Positions 1-10,236 of a stretch of 64,000 bases of DNA are shown one piece after another. The stretch spans positions 1,860,001 through 1,924,000 of the forward strand of contig NZ_CP034463.1 of NCBI RefSeq assembly GCF_003955715.1, written 5' to 3'. A program made the position numbers and the translations under genes. This stretch comes from Streptomyces aquilus (GTDB lineage Bacteria; Actinomycetota; Actinomycetes; Streptomycetales; Streptomycetaceae). The notes beneath the pieces were generated by a model. It saw only the letters and a list, made by a program, of their open reading frames with translations. It had not been told where the DNA came from and ran no database searches. Within the stretch, counting starts at the first letter, position 1, and the number at the start of each line of letters is the position of its first letter.

Positions 1-470
1 TCTGCGAGGGCGAGGGCGATCTGGTCTGGACGGGCCGGTACATGCTGGCCGGCACCGGATTCCGTACCACCCGGGAGGCGCACCGCGAGGTGCAGGAGTT
101 CTTCGGGCACCCGGTGATCAGCCTGACGCTGGTGGACCCGCGCTTCTACCACCTGGACACCGCGCTGTTCGTCCTCGACGACTCCGCCGAGGGCAACAAC
201 ATCTCCTACTACCCGGAGGCGTTCTCGCCGGGCAGCCGGGAGGTGCTGGCGCGCCTGTTCCCGAACGCGGTGCTGGCCACCCTGGACGACGCGCTGGCCT
301 TCGGTCTGAACTCCGTGTCCGACGGCCGGAACGTCTTCATCGCGCCCCAGGCCGAGTCCCTGTCCGCCGCCCTCGCCGACCGCGGCTATGTCCCCGTGCC
401 CGTCGACCTGTCCGAGTTCCGCAAGGCAGGCGGCGGCATCAAGTGCTGCACTCAGGAGATCCGTTCATGA
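1..470 (+). CDS. ddaH: Dimethylarginine dimethylaminohydrolase (DDAH), 3' part
   Basis: The 5' end lies outside the window; the frame is open from base 3. DDAH hydrolyses methylated arginines to citrulline and methylamines. The visible C-terminal part shows EGEGD followed by LAGTGFRTT, then YHLDTAL carrying the catalytic His, and GGGIKCCTQEIR near the end carrying the nucleophilic Cys of the guanidino-modifying superfamily. The stop overlaps the start of rocD (ATGA), so the two are translationally coupled, which points to arginine or ornithine catabolism. A related amidinohydrolase activity on free arginine cannot be excluded from sequence. Confidence 0.9.
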   Translation, partial: CEGEGDLVWTGRYMLAGTGFRTTREAHREVQEFFGHPVISLTLVDPRFYHLDTALFVLDDSAEGNNISYYPEAFSPGSREVLARLFPNAVLATLDDALAFGLNSVSDGRNVFIAPQAESLSAALADRGYVPVPVDLSEFRKAGGGIKCCTQEIRS

Positions 471-1690
471 CCGCTCCCGTGACCACGCGCACCTCCGCCG
501 ACCTGATCCGCGCCGAAGAGCCGGTCCTGGCGCACAACTACCACCCGCTTCCGGTGGTCGTCGCCCGCGCCGAGGGCACCTGGGTCGAGGACGTCGAGGG
601 CCGCCGCTACCTGGACATGCTGGCGGGGTACTCGGCCCTCAACTTCGGCCACCGCCATCCGGCCCTGATCGAGGCCGCCCACCGCCAGCTGGACCGCCTC
701 ACCCTCACCTCCCGCGCCTTCCACAACGACAAGCTGGCCGAATTCGCCGAGCGGCTGGCCGAGTTGACCGGCCTGGACATGGTGCTGCCGATGAACACGG
801 GCGCCGAGGCGGTCGAGTCCGGCATCAAGGTGGCCCGCAAATGGGCGTACGACGTGAAGGGCGTCCCGGCCGACCGGGCGACGATCGTCGTCGCGGCGGA
901 GAACTTCCACGGCCGTACGACGACGATCGTGTCGTTCTCCACGGACGAGACGGCGAGGGCGGGCTTCGGCCCCTTCACGCCGGGCTTCCGGATCGTGCCC
1001 TACAACGACCTCGCGGCCCTGGAAGCGGCGGTCGACGAGACGACGGCCGCGGTGCTGCTGGAGCCGATCCAGGGCGAGGCCGGCGTGATGATCCCCGACG
1101 ACGGCTATCTGACCGGCGTCCGCGAGCTGACCCGCCGCAAGGGCTGCCTCTTCATCGCCGACGAGATCCAGTCGGGCCTCGGCCGCACGGGCCGCACCCT
1201 CGCCGTGGACCACGAGTCGGTCGTGCCGGACGTCCTGCTCCTGGGCAAGGCGCTGGGCGGCGGCATCGTGCCGGTGTCGGCGGTGGTGGCCCGGCGTGAC
1301 GTCCTGAGCGTGCTGCGCCCCGGCGAGCACGGCTCGACGTTCGGCGGCAACCCGCTCGCGGCGGCGGTCGGCACGGCGGTGGTGGAACTCCTGGAGACGG
1401 GCGAATTCCAGCACCGGGCCACCGAGTTGGGCGTGGTCCTGCGCGACGGCCTGACCGAACTGGTCGGCAAGGGCGTCCTCGGCTTCCGCGCGCGGGGCCT
1501 GTGGGCGGGCGTCGACATCGACCCGGCCTTCGGCACCGGCCGCGAGATCGGCGAACGGCTGCTGCGGGAAGGGGTGTTGGTGAAGGACACTCACGGCTCG
1601 ACGATCCGACTGGCACCGCCGCTGACCATCACGGCGGACGAACTCACCGGTGCGCTGGGGGCGTTGGAGAAGGTGCTGACGCGGGACTGA
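467..1690 (+). CDS. rocD: Ornithine aminotransferase
   Basis: 407-residue class III PLP aminotransferase that converts ornithine to glutamate semialdehyde in the cytoplasm. The PLP lysine is K261 in LLLGKALGGG, and D232 in ADEIQSG contacts the pyridine nitrogen. Full family length. The ATG at 467 is chosen because AGGAG sits ten bases upstream and it overlaps the ddaH stop. Candidate in-frame upstream codons are inside ddaH and lack a ribosome site. It is followed at once by a strong terminator, so ddaH-rocD ends the transcript. Acetylornithine aminotransferase is the main alternative; the ddaH pairing favours RocD. Confidence 0.93.
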   Translation: MTAPVTTRTSADLIRAEEPVLAHNYHPLPVVVARAEGTWVEDVEGRRYLDMLAGYSALNFGHRHPALIEAAHRQLDRLTLTSRAFHNDKLAEFAERLAELTGLDMVLPMNTGAEAVESGIKVARKWAYDVKGVPADRATIVVAAENFHGRTTTIVSFSTDETARAGFGPFTPGFRIVPYNDLAALEAAVDETTAAVLLEPIQGEAGVMIPDDGYLTGVRELTRRKGCLFIADEIQSGLGRTGRTLAVDHESVVPDVLLLGKALGGGIVPVSAVVARRDVLSVLRPGEHGSTFGGNPLAAAVGTAVVELLETGEFQHRATELGVVLRDGLTELVGKGVLGFRARGLWAGVDIDPAFGTGREIGERLLREGVLVKDTHGSTIRLAPPLTITADELTGALGALEKVLTRD

Positions 1691-1695
1691 GCTGA

Positions 1696-1729
1696 AGGTG
1701 CGGCTCTCCGGTGACGGAGAGCCGCACCT
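1696..1729 (+). terminator. Perfect 15-bp hairpin terminator after rocD
   Basis: Arms 1696-1710 and 1715-1729 are perfect inverted repeats with a GTGA loop. No T-run follows, as is usual in streptomycetes. Confidence 0.85.
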
Positions 1730-1963
1730 CGTCCCGCACAAGACCCCCGCGTCCGCCACTCATGCACGTGTTTCCGTCATCGTGCACTCGATCACGTTGC
1801 CGCCGAACCTCACCCGCACCAGGCTGGGTCCCCCGCGGTCATCCCCACCCGCGCCCCGTTCCCCGCGCTCCCGCATGCACCTACACTGGCACCCCCACGA
1901 CACGCCGGTTGACCTGCTGGAACGCGGCGGTTGAGCCGATATGCCGGAGTGAGGAGCGTCCCC

Positions 1964-2689
1964 TTGTTCTATTACCTGCTCAAGTACGTGTTGCTGGGTC
2001 CCCTGTTGAGACTGGTCTTCCGGCCTCGGATCGAGGGTCTTGAGCATGTGCCGGCCAGCGGCGCCGCCATCATCGCGGGCAACCATCTGTCCTTCTCGGA
2101 CCACTTCCTGATGCCGGCGATCCTCAAGCGGCGCATCACGTTCCTCGCGAAGAAGGAGTACTTCACCGGGCCCGGCGTGAGGGGCCGGCTCACGGCGTTC
2201 TTCTTCCGCAGCGCCGGGCAGATCCCGGTCGACCGCACCGGCAAGGAGGCGGGGCAGGCGGCCATCCGCGAAGGGCTCGGCGTGCTCGCCAAGGACGAGC
2301 TGCTGGGGATCTACCCGGAGGGCACCCGGTCGCACGACGGGCGGCTGTACAAGGGCAAGGTCGGCGTCGCGGTCATGGCGCTCAAGGCCGGGGTGCCCGT
2401 CATCCCCTGCGCGATGATCGGCACCTTCGAGGCGCAGCCGCCCGGCAAGGTCATCCCCAACATCCACCCCGTGGTCATCCGCTTCGGCAAGCCCCTCGAC
2501 TTCTCCCGCTACGCCGGCATGGAGAACGAGAAGGCGATCCTGCGCGCCATCACCGACGAGATCATCTACGCCATCCTCAGCCTCTCCGGCCAGGAGTACG
2601 TCGACGAGTACGCGGCCGTCGTCAAGGCGCAGGAGGCCGAGGCCAAGGCGGAGAAGGAGCGGCGGTTCCCGCGGATGCCGCTCGGGTGA
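1964..2689 (+). CDS. plsC: 1-acyl-sn-glycerol-3-phosphate acyltransferase (PlsC family)
   Basis: 241-residue membrane-associated acyltransferase that acylates lysophosphatidate or a related lysolipid. NHLSFSD (H41, D46) is the catalytic HX4D motif, GQIPVDR is motif II, and PEGTR (119-122 region) binds phosphate. The hydrophobic N-terminus (FYYLLKYVLLGPLL) anchors it to the membrane. I chose the TTG at 1964 because GAGGAG lies seven bases upstream and the protein then begins exactly at the conserved hydrophobic stretch. A TTG at 1931 and a GTG at 1949 are possible but have no ribosome site. Monocistronic. Confidence 0.88.
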   Translation: MFYYLLKYVLLGPLLRLVFRPRIEGLEHVPASGAAIIAGNHLSFSDHFLMPAILKRRITFLAKKEYFTGPGVRGRLTAFFFRSAGQIPVDRTGKEAGQAAIREGLGVLAKDELLGIYPEGTRSHDGRLYKGKVGVAVMALKAGVPVIPCAMIGTFEAQPPGKVIPNIHPVVIRFGKPLDFSRYAGMENEKAILRAITDEIIYAILSLSGQEYVDEYAAVVKAQEAEAKAEKERRFPRMPLG

Positions 2690-2703
2690 GGCCGCCCGGG
2701 GTG

Positions 2704-2754
2704 AGCTCTGCCGTGGGCTCTGCTGTGGGCTCTGCCGTGGGCTCTGCTGTGGGC
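2704..2754. repeat. Four 12-bp tandem repeats downstream of plsC
   Basis: GCTCTGCYGTGG occurs four times in tandem, alternating C and T at the seventh base, between plsC and the epimerase gene. Probably a slippage array; no spacers and no coding role seen. Confidence 0.8.
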
Positions 2755-2798
2755 AGAGATCCCCGCGCGGGTCGGCCCGGTCGTCGTAGCGTCGCCGT

Positions 2799-3830
2799 AT
2801 GACACGACGTGCTGTGGTGATCGGGGCCGCCGGACAGATCGGGCGGGCGGCGGTGGGTGTGCTCGCCCGCGACGGGTGGGACGTCACCGCCCTCTCGCGG
2901 GGTGGTGGGCGCGACGACGGGTGGCCCGGGGAGGTCCGGGCCGTGCCGGGCGACCGGGAGGACGACGCCGTGCTCGCCGAGGTCGTCGGTGACGGATGCG
3001 AAGTCGTCGTCGACGTCGTCGCCTACGGAGGCGGCCACGCTCGGCAGTTGGTCTCGCTCGCCGACCGGATCGGGTCCGCCGTCGTCATCTCCAGTGTGTC
3101 GGTGTACGAGGACGACAAGGGGCGGAACTTCGACACGCAGGAGGAACCGGACGGCTTCCCCGAGTACCCCGTGCCGATCACCGAGCAGCAGCGCACGGTC
3201 CGGGCCGGTGACACCTCGTACAGCACGCGCAAGGTCGTCCTCGAACGTGAACTGCTCGCCGCCGGTGAGCAGTTGCCCACGACCCTGTTGCGGGCCGGTG
3301 CCATCCACGGGCCGTACTGCCGGTCGCCGCGCGAGCTGTACTTCGTCAAGCGCAACCTCGACGGACGGACCCGGCGGGTCCTCGCCTACGGCGGGGAGAG
3401 CCGGTTCCACCCGGCGAGCGTCCACAACATCGCGGAGTTGATCCGGCTGGCCGCCGCCCGCCCGGGCAGCCGTGTCCTCAACGCGGTCGATCCGGACGCG
3501 CCGACGGTGGCGGAGATCGCGCGGGCCGTCGATGCGGTGATGGGGGTGGAGGAGCGGGAGGATGTCCTCGTCGACGGGCCGCCGCCCGTGCCCACCGTCG
3601 GGGACACCCCGTGGTCCGTGCCCGTGCCGGTGGTGTGCGACATGTCCGCCGCCGAGCGGGAGTTGGGGTACCGGGCAGTGGTGCGGTACGCCGACCGGCT
3701 GGCCGAGACCGTCGCCTCGATCGAGGCTCGACTGGCCGGGCGGGACTGGCGGGAGGCGTACCCGAAGATGCTCCAGGCGTACGGGGACCTCTTCGACTAC
3801 GCGGCGGAGGACGCCTGGTTCAGGGCATGA
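2799..3830 (+). CDS. NAD-dependent epimerase/dehydratase family protein
   Basis: 343-residue extended-SDR-type protein. The N-terminal Rossmann motif is GAAGQIG (residues 9-15). SVSVYED gives the catalytic Ser region and SYSTRK has the Tyr-x-x-x-Lys pair. The substrate cannot be deduced; sugar-nucleotide epimerase, reductase or NmrA-like redox sensor are all possible. No Shine-Dalgarno precedes the ATG; a TAGCGT box lies exactly six bases upstream, consistent with a leaderless transcript. Converges on tap with a shared terminator. Confidence 0.8.
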   Translation: MTRRAVVIGAAGQIGRAAVGVLARDGWDVTALSRGGGRDDGWPGEVRAVPGDREDDAVLAEVVGDGCEVVVDVVAYGGGHARQLVSLADRIGSAVVISSVSVYEDDKGRNFDTQEEPDGFPEYPVPITEQQRTVRAGDTSYSTRKVVLERELLAAGEQLPTTLLRAGAIHGPYCRSPRELYFVKRNLDGRTRRVLAYGGESRFHPASVHNIAELIRLAAARPGSRVLNAVDPDAPTVAEIARAVDAVMGVEEREDVLVDGPPPVPTVGDTPWSVPVPVVCDMSAAERELGYRAVVRYADRLAETVASIEARLAGRDWREAYPKMLQAYGDLFDYAAEDAWFRA

Positions 3831-3833
3831 GAA

Positions 3834-3861
3834 AGGGGCGGCCCGTCTCCGGGCCGCCCCT
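3834..3861. terminator. Bidirectional terminator between epimerase and tap
   Basis: 12-bp perfect inverted repeat (3834-3845 and 3850-3861, loop TCTC) between two convergent genes. Confidence 0.85.
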
Positions 3862-3874
3862 GCCTGTCACACCC

Positions 3875-5476
3875 TTACGGCTTCGGCGTGGCGTGCGGTC
3901 CGCACGTCACGTCGGCGGCGTCCAGCGTGCCGCTGAGCAGGTAGGCGTCCACCCGCGTGTTGATGCACGGGTTGACCAGGCTGGTCACACCGTGGGAGCC
4001 CGCGTCCTTCTCGGTGATCAGACGGGAGCCCTTGAACCGCTTGTGCAGCTCGACCGCACCGCCGTACGGCGTCGCCGCGTCCCGCTCGGACTGCACGATC
4101 AGCACACCGGGCAGGCCCTTGCCGGTCTTCACGTCCACCGGCGTCTGCTGCTTGACCGGCCAGGTGGCGCAGGGCAGGTTCATCCAGGCGTTGGCCCAGG
4201 TGAGGAACGGGTAGTCCTTGTGCAGGCGGGTGTTGTCCCGGTCCCACTTCTTCCAGCTCGTGGGCCACTTGGCGTCGGTGCACTCGACGGCCGTGTAGAC
4301 GGCGTTGCCGTTCTCCGAGGAGATGTTGCCCGCGGTGTCGGTGAGGTCGGGCGCGGCCGCGTCGACGACCGCCTGGGTGTCACCGGCGAAGTACTTGCTG
4401 AGCACCGTGGCGGTGGAGACCCACGCGGAGTCGTAGTACGGGGCACTCTGGAAGAAGCCGATCAGCTCGGCCGGGCCGACCACGCCACCGATCGGGCTCT
4501 TCTTCGCCGTGGCCCTCAACTCCAGCCACTTCGCCTGGACTTCGGCACGGGTGGTGCCGAGGTGGAAGGCGGCGTCGTTGGCGGCAACCCAGTCCTGCCA
4601 GTCGTTCCAGCGCTTCTCGAAGGCGACGTCCTGGTCGAGGTTGGCCTCGTACCAGATCTTCTCGCGCGACGGGTTGACGACGCTGTCGACGACCATGCGA
4701 CGGACGTGGCCCGGGAACAGCGTGCCGTAGACGGCGCCGAAGTAGGTGCCGTAGGAGACGCCGAGGAAGTTGAGCTTCTTCTCGCCGAGCGCGGCGCGGA
4801 TGACGTCCAGGTCACGTGCGCTGTTCGGCGTGGTCATGTGCGGCAGCATCTCGCCGCTGCGCTTGTAGCAGCCCTCGGCGTACTCGCGGGCCAGCTTGCG
4901 CTGGGCGAGCTTGTCGGCCTCGGAGTCGGGCACCGGGTCCATCTTGGGCGCCTTGACGAACTCCTGCGGGTCGATGCAGGAGATGGGCGCCGAGTGGCCG
5001 ACACCGCGCGGGTCGAAGCCCACGAAGTCGTACGCCTTGGACGTGTTGACCCACACCGGCGCCTTGGTGGTGACCCGGCGCGGGAAGCGCAGGCCCGAGG
5101 CGCCCGGTCCGCCGGGGTTGTAGACGAGCGCGCCCTGGCGCTCGGCGGGGGTCCCGGTGTTGCCGATGCGGTCGACGGCGAGCTTGATCTGCTTGCCGTT
5201 GGGCTTGGCGTAGTCGAGCGGCACGGTGACCCAGCCGCACTGGATGGGCTTCTCCAGCCCCCAGTCGGCGGGGCAGTCCTGCCAGTCGATGCCGGCCTTC
5301 TCGGCCCGGGCGGCGGCGATGGCGGCGCCGCGGGCCTCACGGTCCTGGCCGTGCCGTGCGCCCGCGTTCGCGTTGGCGGTGGGCGCCGCCACGGCCCCGG
5401 CTATCAGGGTCGCCGTGACGAGCACTCCGGCCGAGCCGAAAGCCGTGGCCCGCCTTGTCGGTCTGTGGCGCTTCAA
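3875..5476 (-). CDS. tap: Secreted tripeptidyl aminopeptidase
   Basis: 533-residue alpha/beta-hydrolase exopeptidase that removes tripeptides from protein N-termini outside the cell. The N-terminus is basic (KRHRPTRR), followed by a hydrophobic core and an Ala-rich cleavage region near residues 30-40, so it is exported. GGPGAS (122-127) forms the oxyanion hole, S241 in GVSYG is the nucleophile, SERDAATP supplies Asp and DAGSHG supplies His. The start is TTG at 5476, with GGGGAGG six bases upstream. The C-terminal TAP-like domain is present. The family also contains prolyl aminopeptidases. Confidence 0.93.
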   Translation of the reverse strand: MKRHRPTRRATAFGSAGVLVTATLIAGAVAAPTANANAGARHGQDREARGAAIAAARAEKAGIDWQDCPADWGLEKPIQCGWVTVPLDYAKPNGKQIKLAVDRIGNTGTPAERQGALVYNPGGPGASGLRFPRRVTTKAPVWVNTSKAYDFVGFDPRGVGHSAPISCIDPQEFVKAPKMDPVPDSEADKLAQRKLAREYAEGCYKRSGEMLPHMTTPNSARDLDVIRAALGEKKLNFLGVSYGTYFGAVYGTLFPGHVRRMVVDSVVNPSREKIWYEANLDQDVAFEKRWNDWQDWVAANDAAFHLGTTRAEVQAKWLELRATAKKSPIGGVVGPAELIGFFQSAPYYDSAWVSTATVLSKYFAGDTQAVVDAAAPDLTDTAGNISSENGNAVYTAVECTDAKWPTSWKKWDRDNTRLHKDYPFLTWANAWMNLPCATWPVKQQTPVDVKTGKGLPGVLIVQSERDAATPYGGAVELHKRFKGSRLITEKDAGSHGVTSLVNPCINTRVDAYLLSGTLDAADVTCGPHATPKP

Positions 5477-5634
5477 GTGCGACCTCCCCGTACGTCTTTG
5501 ATGAGTACGGAGATCCTGTCGGCTGTGGGTTCCCTGAGAACAGGGTCCGTGGGCTTTTCTTTACCAATCCGATAAACGGAGAGGCGCGTTCGCTACCCGA
5601 TCTTCGGCGCCCGGCCTACGGAACCCGGCCTTCG

Positions 5635-6386
5635 TCACCCGAGCGACGTCAGGGCCTCGTCCAGCAGTCTCCGCAGCCGCAGCGCGTCGGGCGCCACGGC
5701 ACTGACCAGGGCGGCGGGTCCGGCCAGCGGCATGACCACGGCACCGTCCCCCAGCACCCGGGCAGCCACCGGATGCGCGGTGAACTCGGGTCGTACGACG
5801 ACGAGTTGCCCGACCGCTCGATGCCCCGCCAGCACGGCCGGGCCGTCCCAGCCGCCGGGCGCCCCGGGCCCGCAGGCGAGTTCCTGGTCCAGCACGGTCC
5901 GCCCGCCGACCCGCAGCACCAGCCGGCTGCTCAGCCGCCCCGGCTCCTCGCCGACCCGCCCGAGCACCTGCTCCTCGCGCAGCACGAGCCGACCGTACGC
6001 ACCGACGTCGAGGTGTGTCGAGACGTACAGTTCACTGCCGTTCGCGGAGATCAACTGCGCGGGCAGCCAGTGCAGTTCACCGCCGTCGGCGACGGTGAGG
6101 CGGACGTCGTAGCGTGCCTCGCCCTTGGCCTGCCCGGGCAGGGCGATGGTGGCGGCGGCCGACCCGAGGTGCAGCCGGGCGCCCTCCTCCACCGTCGCCG
6201 CGACGGTGAAGTGGTCGCCGCCGAGCGGCCCGCTCATCGCGCCGACGAGCATGACCCGCGCCTCGGTGCCGCTCCCCCGCGTCCGGCGCAGCGCCAGCGG
6301 CCCGTCGCCCTCCAGCACGGGGAGCGAGGTGCCGCCGCGCCCGTCGTCGCGGGCGAGAATCCGCGCGGTCGCCTGTACGCCGCCGC

Positions 6387-6390
<4 letters not shown>
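5635..6390 (-). CDS. ureD: Urease accessory protein UreD
   Basis: 251-residue scaffold protein that, with UreF and UreG, loads nickel into apo-urease. Recognised from the family pattern ([23 protein letters not shown] split around residues 75-100, then LHWLPAQLI) and from position as the last gene of the operon. The ATG at 6390 overlaps the ureG stop (ATGA); a longer reading from 6423 would lie inside ureG. The protein is diverged, as actinobacterial UreD proteins usually are. Confidence 0.92.
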
Positions 6391-7064
<674 letters not shown>

Positions 7065-7091
7065 GATTACGGCTCCTTGAACTGCGACGAA

Positions 7092-7766
7092 CTACGACGC
7101 GAACAGCCGCACGGCCCATGCGGCGTGCAGCTCCGCGGAAATCTCCAACAAGGGCGCGGAGGCGGCGGGAAGGGCGTCGGCGCCCACCTCGGCGACCTCG
7201 CGCGCCGCTTCCACCGCCCGGTCCGCCACCCGGTCCAGCTCCGGCGCCAGCCGGGCCAGCACCCCCGTGGCGTCGAAGGGGTCGAGGCTGAGCAACCGTA
7301 CGGTCGCCGACGCCGGCCCGCTCACGCTCTCGTACGCTGCGCAGTAGGCCGCGTCGACGGCGTCCAGTCCGGCGGCCCGGGCCGCGACCCCCAGCACCAC
7401 CGGCTGATGCGCGCCCTTGGGGAACTCGCCTGCCAGCGCGTCGAGTTCGGCCGAGGGCCAGGTGGCCCGCGCGGCCCGCATCAGCTGCCGCCCGAGCTTG
7501 CGCGCGGCGGTCCGCAACGCGGGGGACGGGGTACGGGCGTTCGCCGCCGCGTCCAACCCGACCGGATCCACCCCGAGTACGGCCGCGGCGGCCAGGGACG
7601 CCGACACCAGTCCCGCCGTGTGCAACCGCCCCCGGCAGAACTCCTCCAGGCTCGAAGCCCCGTTGATCCGCCCGGCCTTGACGGCCGCCTCGGCCCCGCC
7701 GGAGTGCGCGTGCCCCCCGGCGGGAAAGCGGCCGTCGGCCAGGACGAGCAGTGCGGCCCTAGACAT
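7092..7766 (-). CDS. ureF: Urease accessory protein UreF
   Basis: 224-residue all-alpha protein that acts as the GTPase-regulating part of the UreDFG nickel-loading complex. The N-terminal LLVLADGRFPAGGHAHSGG matches the conserved opening of the family (LADSxFPxGxxxHSxG). It starts 15 bases after ureC; the family, length and operon position agree. Confidence 0.95.
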   Translation of the reverse strand: MSRAALLVLADGRFPAGGHAHSGGAEAAVKAGRINGASSLEEFCRGRLHTAGLVSASLAAAAVLGVDPVGLDAAANARTPSPALRTAARKLGRQLMRAARATWPSAELDALAGEFPKGAHQPVVLGVAARAAGLDAVDAAYCAAYESVSGPASATVRLLSLDPFDATGVLARLAPELDRVADRAVEAAREVAEVGADALPAASAPLLEISAELHAAWAVRLFAS

Positions 7767-7781
7767 CGCGATCCCGCCCCA

Positions 7782-9503
7782 TCAGAACAGGAAGTAACGC
7801 TGGGCCAGGGGCAGTTCCGCCGCCGGAGTCGCCTCCACCAGCTCCCCGTCGATGTGTACGGCGAAGCTGTCGGGATCGACCCGCACCGAGGGACGCGCGT
7901 CGTTCTCCCGCATGTCCGCCTTGGTCACCCCACGGGTCGACTCGATCGCGACGAAGCGCTTGCCGAGTTGCAGTCGCTCCGGCAGCCCGTCCTCGATCGC
8001 CAGCGGCGCGACGAAGTTGAACGAGTTGGTCGCGGGCGCCCGCCCGATCGCCCCGTACATGGGGCGCGGCAGGATCGGCTGCGGGGTCGGGATCGACGCG
8101 TTGGCGTCGCCCATCTGCGCATAGGCGATCTGCCCGCCCTTGACGACGAGATGCGGCTTGACGCCGAAGAACGCCGGCTCCCACAGCACGAGGTCGGCGA
8201 GCTTGCCGGTCTCCACCGAGCCGATCTCCCGGGCGAGGCCCTGGGCGACGGCCGGGTTGATCGTGTACTTGGCGATGTACCGCCGCACCCGCTGGTTGTC
8301 CGCGCGGCCGTCCCCCGGCAGCGCGCCCCGCTTCCGCTTCATCACGTGCGCGGTCTGCCAGGTCCGCATGATGACCTCGCCGACCCGGCCCATGGCCTGG
8401 GCGTCGGACGAGATGATCGAGATGGCGCCGAGGTCGTGGAGGATGTCCTCCGCGCCGATGGTCGTCGGCCGGATCCGGGACTCGGCGAAGGCCAGGTCCT
8501 CCGGCACCGCCGGGTTGAGGTGGTGGCACACCATCAGCATGTCGAGGTGTTCCTCGGCGGTGTTGACGGTGAACGGCCGGGTCGGGTTGGTCGAGCTGGG
8601 CAGCACGTGCGGCTCGGAGACGACGGTCATGATGTCCGGCGCGTGCCCGCCGCCCGCACCCTCGGTGTGGTACGCGTGGATGCCGCGTCCGGCGATCGCC
8701 GCGAGCGTGTCGCCGACGAAGCCGGCCTCGTTCAGGGTGTCGGTGTGGATGGCGACCTGGATGCCGGTCTGGTCCGCCACCGTCAGCGAGGCGTCGATGA
8801 CAGCGGGCGTCGAACCCCAGTCCTCGTGGAGCTTCAACCCGAGCGCCCCGCCCCGGATCTGGGACAGCATCGCCTCGTGCGAGACGGTGTTGCCCTTGCC
8901 GAGGAAGCCGATGTTGAGCGGGTACTGCTCCATCGCCTCCAGCATCCGGGCGAGGTGCCACGGGCCGGGCGTCACGGTCGTGGCCTTCGAGCCCTCGGCC
9001 GGACCGGTACCGCCACCCACCAGGGTCGTCACACCGGCGGACAGCGCCTCGTCGGCGATCTGCGGGCAGATGAAGTGGACGTGCGCGTCGACCGCGCCGG
9101 CCGTCAGGATGCGCCCGTTGCCCGCGATGACCTCGGTCTCGGGGCCGAGCACCAGGTCCGGGTGGACGCCGTCCATGGTGTCGGGGTTGCCGGCCTTGCC
9201 GATGGCGGTGATCCGGCCGTCGCGGATGCCGACGTCGGCCTTGACGATCCCCCAGTGGTCGATGATCACGGCACCGGTGATGACGGTGTCCGGGGTGCCG
9301 TCTGCGCGCGTAGCGCGCGCCTGGCCCATGGACTCGCGGATCACCTTGCCACCGCCGAAGACGGCCTCGTCACCGGCGAGCCCGGGCCCGCCGGAACGAT
9401 CCTCCTCGATCTCGACGATCAGATCGGTGTCGGCGAGCCGGATGCGGTCGCCGGTCGTCGGACCGAACAGGTCGGCGTACGCGGCACGCGAGATCTCAGG
9501 CAT
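7782..9503 (-). CDS. ureC: Urease subunit alpha (catalytic)
   Basis: 573-residue nickel amidohydrolase that splits urea to ammonia and carbamate in the cytoplasm. All active-site residues are present: H141 and H143 (HVHF), carbamylated K224 and H226 in LGLKLHED, H253, H279, D367 in SSDAQA, and the flap C326-H327 in VCHHLN. The offset from the Klebsiella numbering is a constant seven. The ATG at 9503 is preferred over a GTG at 9512 because GGAGG lies eight bases before it. It overlaps ureB by eight bases. Confidence 0.98.
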   Translation of the reverse strand: MPEISRAAYADLFGPTTGDRIRLADTDLIVEIEEDRSGGPGLAGDEAVFGGGKVIRESMGQARATRADGTPDTVITGAVIIDHWGIVKADVGIRDGRITAIGKAGNPDTMDGVHPDLVLGPETEVIAGNGRILTAGAVDAHVHFICPQIADEALSAGVTTLVGGGTGPAEGSKATTVTPGPWHLARMLEAMEQYPLNIGFLGKGNTVSHEAMLSQIRGGALGLKLHEDWGSTPAVIDASLTVADQTGIQVAIHTDTLNEAGFVGDTLAAIAGRGIHAYHTEGAGGGHAPDIMTVVSEPHVLPSSTNPTRPFTVNTAEEHLDMLMVCHHLNPAVPEDLAFAESRIRPTTIGAEDILHDLGAISIISSDAQAMGRVGEVIMRTWQTAHVMKRKRGALPGDGRADNQRVRRYIAKYTINPAVAQGLAREIGSVETGKLADLVLWEPAFFGVKPHLVVKGGQIAYAQMGDANASIPTPQPILPRPMYGAIGRAPATNSFNFVAPLAIEDGLPERLQLGKRFVAIESTRGVTKADMRENDARPSVRVDPDSFAVHIDGELVEATPAAELPLAQRYFLF

Positions 9504-9807
9504 CGAGGGCACCTCCGGTCTCCCCGCGCAGTCCGGGCACGATCCGGGCGCCGGCCAGCGGGACGAGTTCGACGTCGACGGGGATTCCGGGCTCGAAGCG
9601 CACGGCGGTGCCGGCGGCGACGTTCAGCCGCTTGCCGCGCGCGGCGGCGCGGTCGAACTCCAGGCCGGGATTGGCCTCGGCGAAGTGGTAGTGGGAGCCG
9701 ACCTGGACGGGCCGGTCGGCGGCGTTGAGGACGGTCAGGCGGGTGACCTCACGGCCCTCGTTGTAGACGATCGGGTCCTCGGCGAAGAGGATCTCTCCGG
9801 GAATCAC
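9496..9807 (-). CDS. ureB: Urease subunit beta
   Basis: 103-residue structural subunit. [13 protein letters not shown] at the start, then [18 protein letters not shown] and FEPG are family hallmarks. It overlaps ureC and follows ureA by 11 bases. Together with UreA and UreC it makes the three-chain bacterial urease. Confidence 0.97.
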   Translation of the reverse strand: MIPGEILFAEDPIVYNEGREVTRLTVLNAADRPVQVGSHYHFAEANPGLEFDRAAARGKRLNVAAGTAVRFEPGIPVDVELVPLAGARIVPGLRGETGGALDA

Positions 9808-9818
9808 GGCAGCCCCCG

Positions 9819-10121
<303 letters not shown>

Positions 10122-10220
10122 GTCCCACCTCACAGTCCTCGCTCCGGACCGTGCGGGGTCCGGTTGCCGCAGCCGCCGGGCAAAATCCCTGGTGGCGTGC
10201 CGGAAGGCTAGTTGGACCGG

Positions 10221-10236
10221 GTTTCAAGCAAGTTAA
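10221..10236 (-). promoter_or_regulatory. GlnR-like box upstream of ureA
   Basis: On the minus strand the site reads TTAAC-N6-GAAAC, matching nine of ten informative positions of the streptomycete GlnR consensus (gTnAC-N6-GaAAC). It lies 100 bases before ureA and overlaps the tetR stop codon at 10233-10235. GlnR control of urease is known in Streptomyces; binding here is inferred. Confidence 0.65.

Noticed and set aside
452..1759. Long open frame antisense to rocD
   Set aside because: Shadow of a GC-rich gene: Arg/Ala/Gly-rich translation without motifs, while rocD has all catalytic residues.
2704..2754. CRISPR-like array of short repeats
   Set aside because: The repeats are contiguous 12-bp units without spacers and there are no cas genes.
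5532..5545. CCCTG-AGAA-CAGGG palindrome upstream of tap as an operator
   Set aside because: Short, no match to a regulator I know, and no adjacent regulator gene; not enough to call a site.
10122..10232. Riboswitch (nickel or cobalamin type) before ureA
   Set aside because: No conserved aptamer blocks found; the GlnR-like box explains regulation better.
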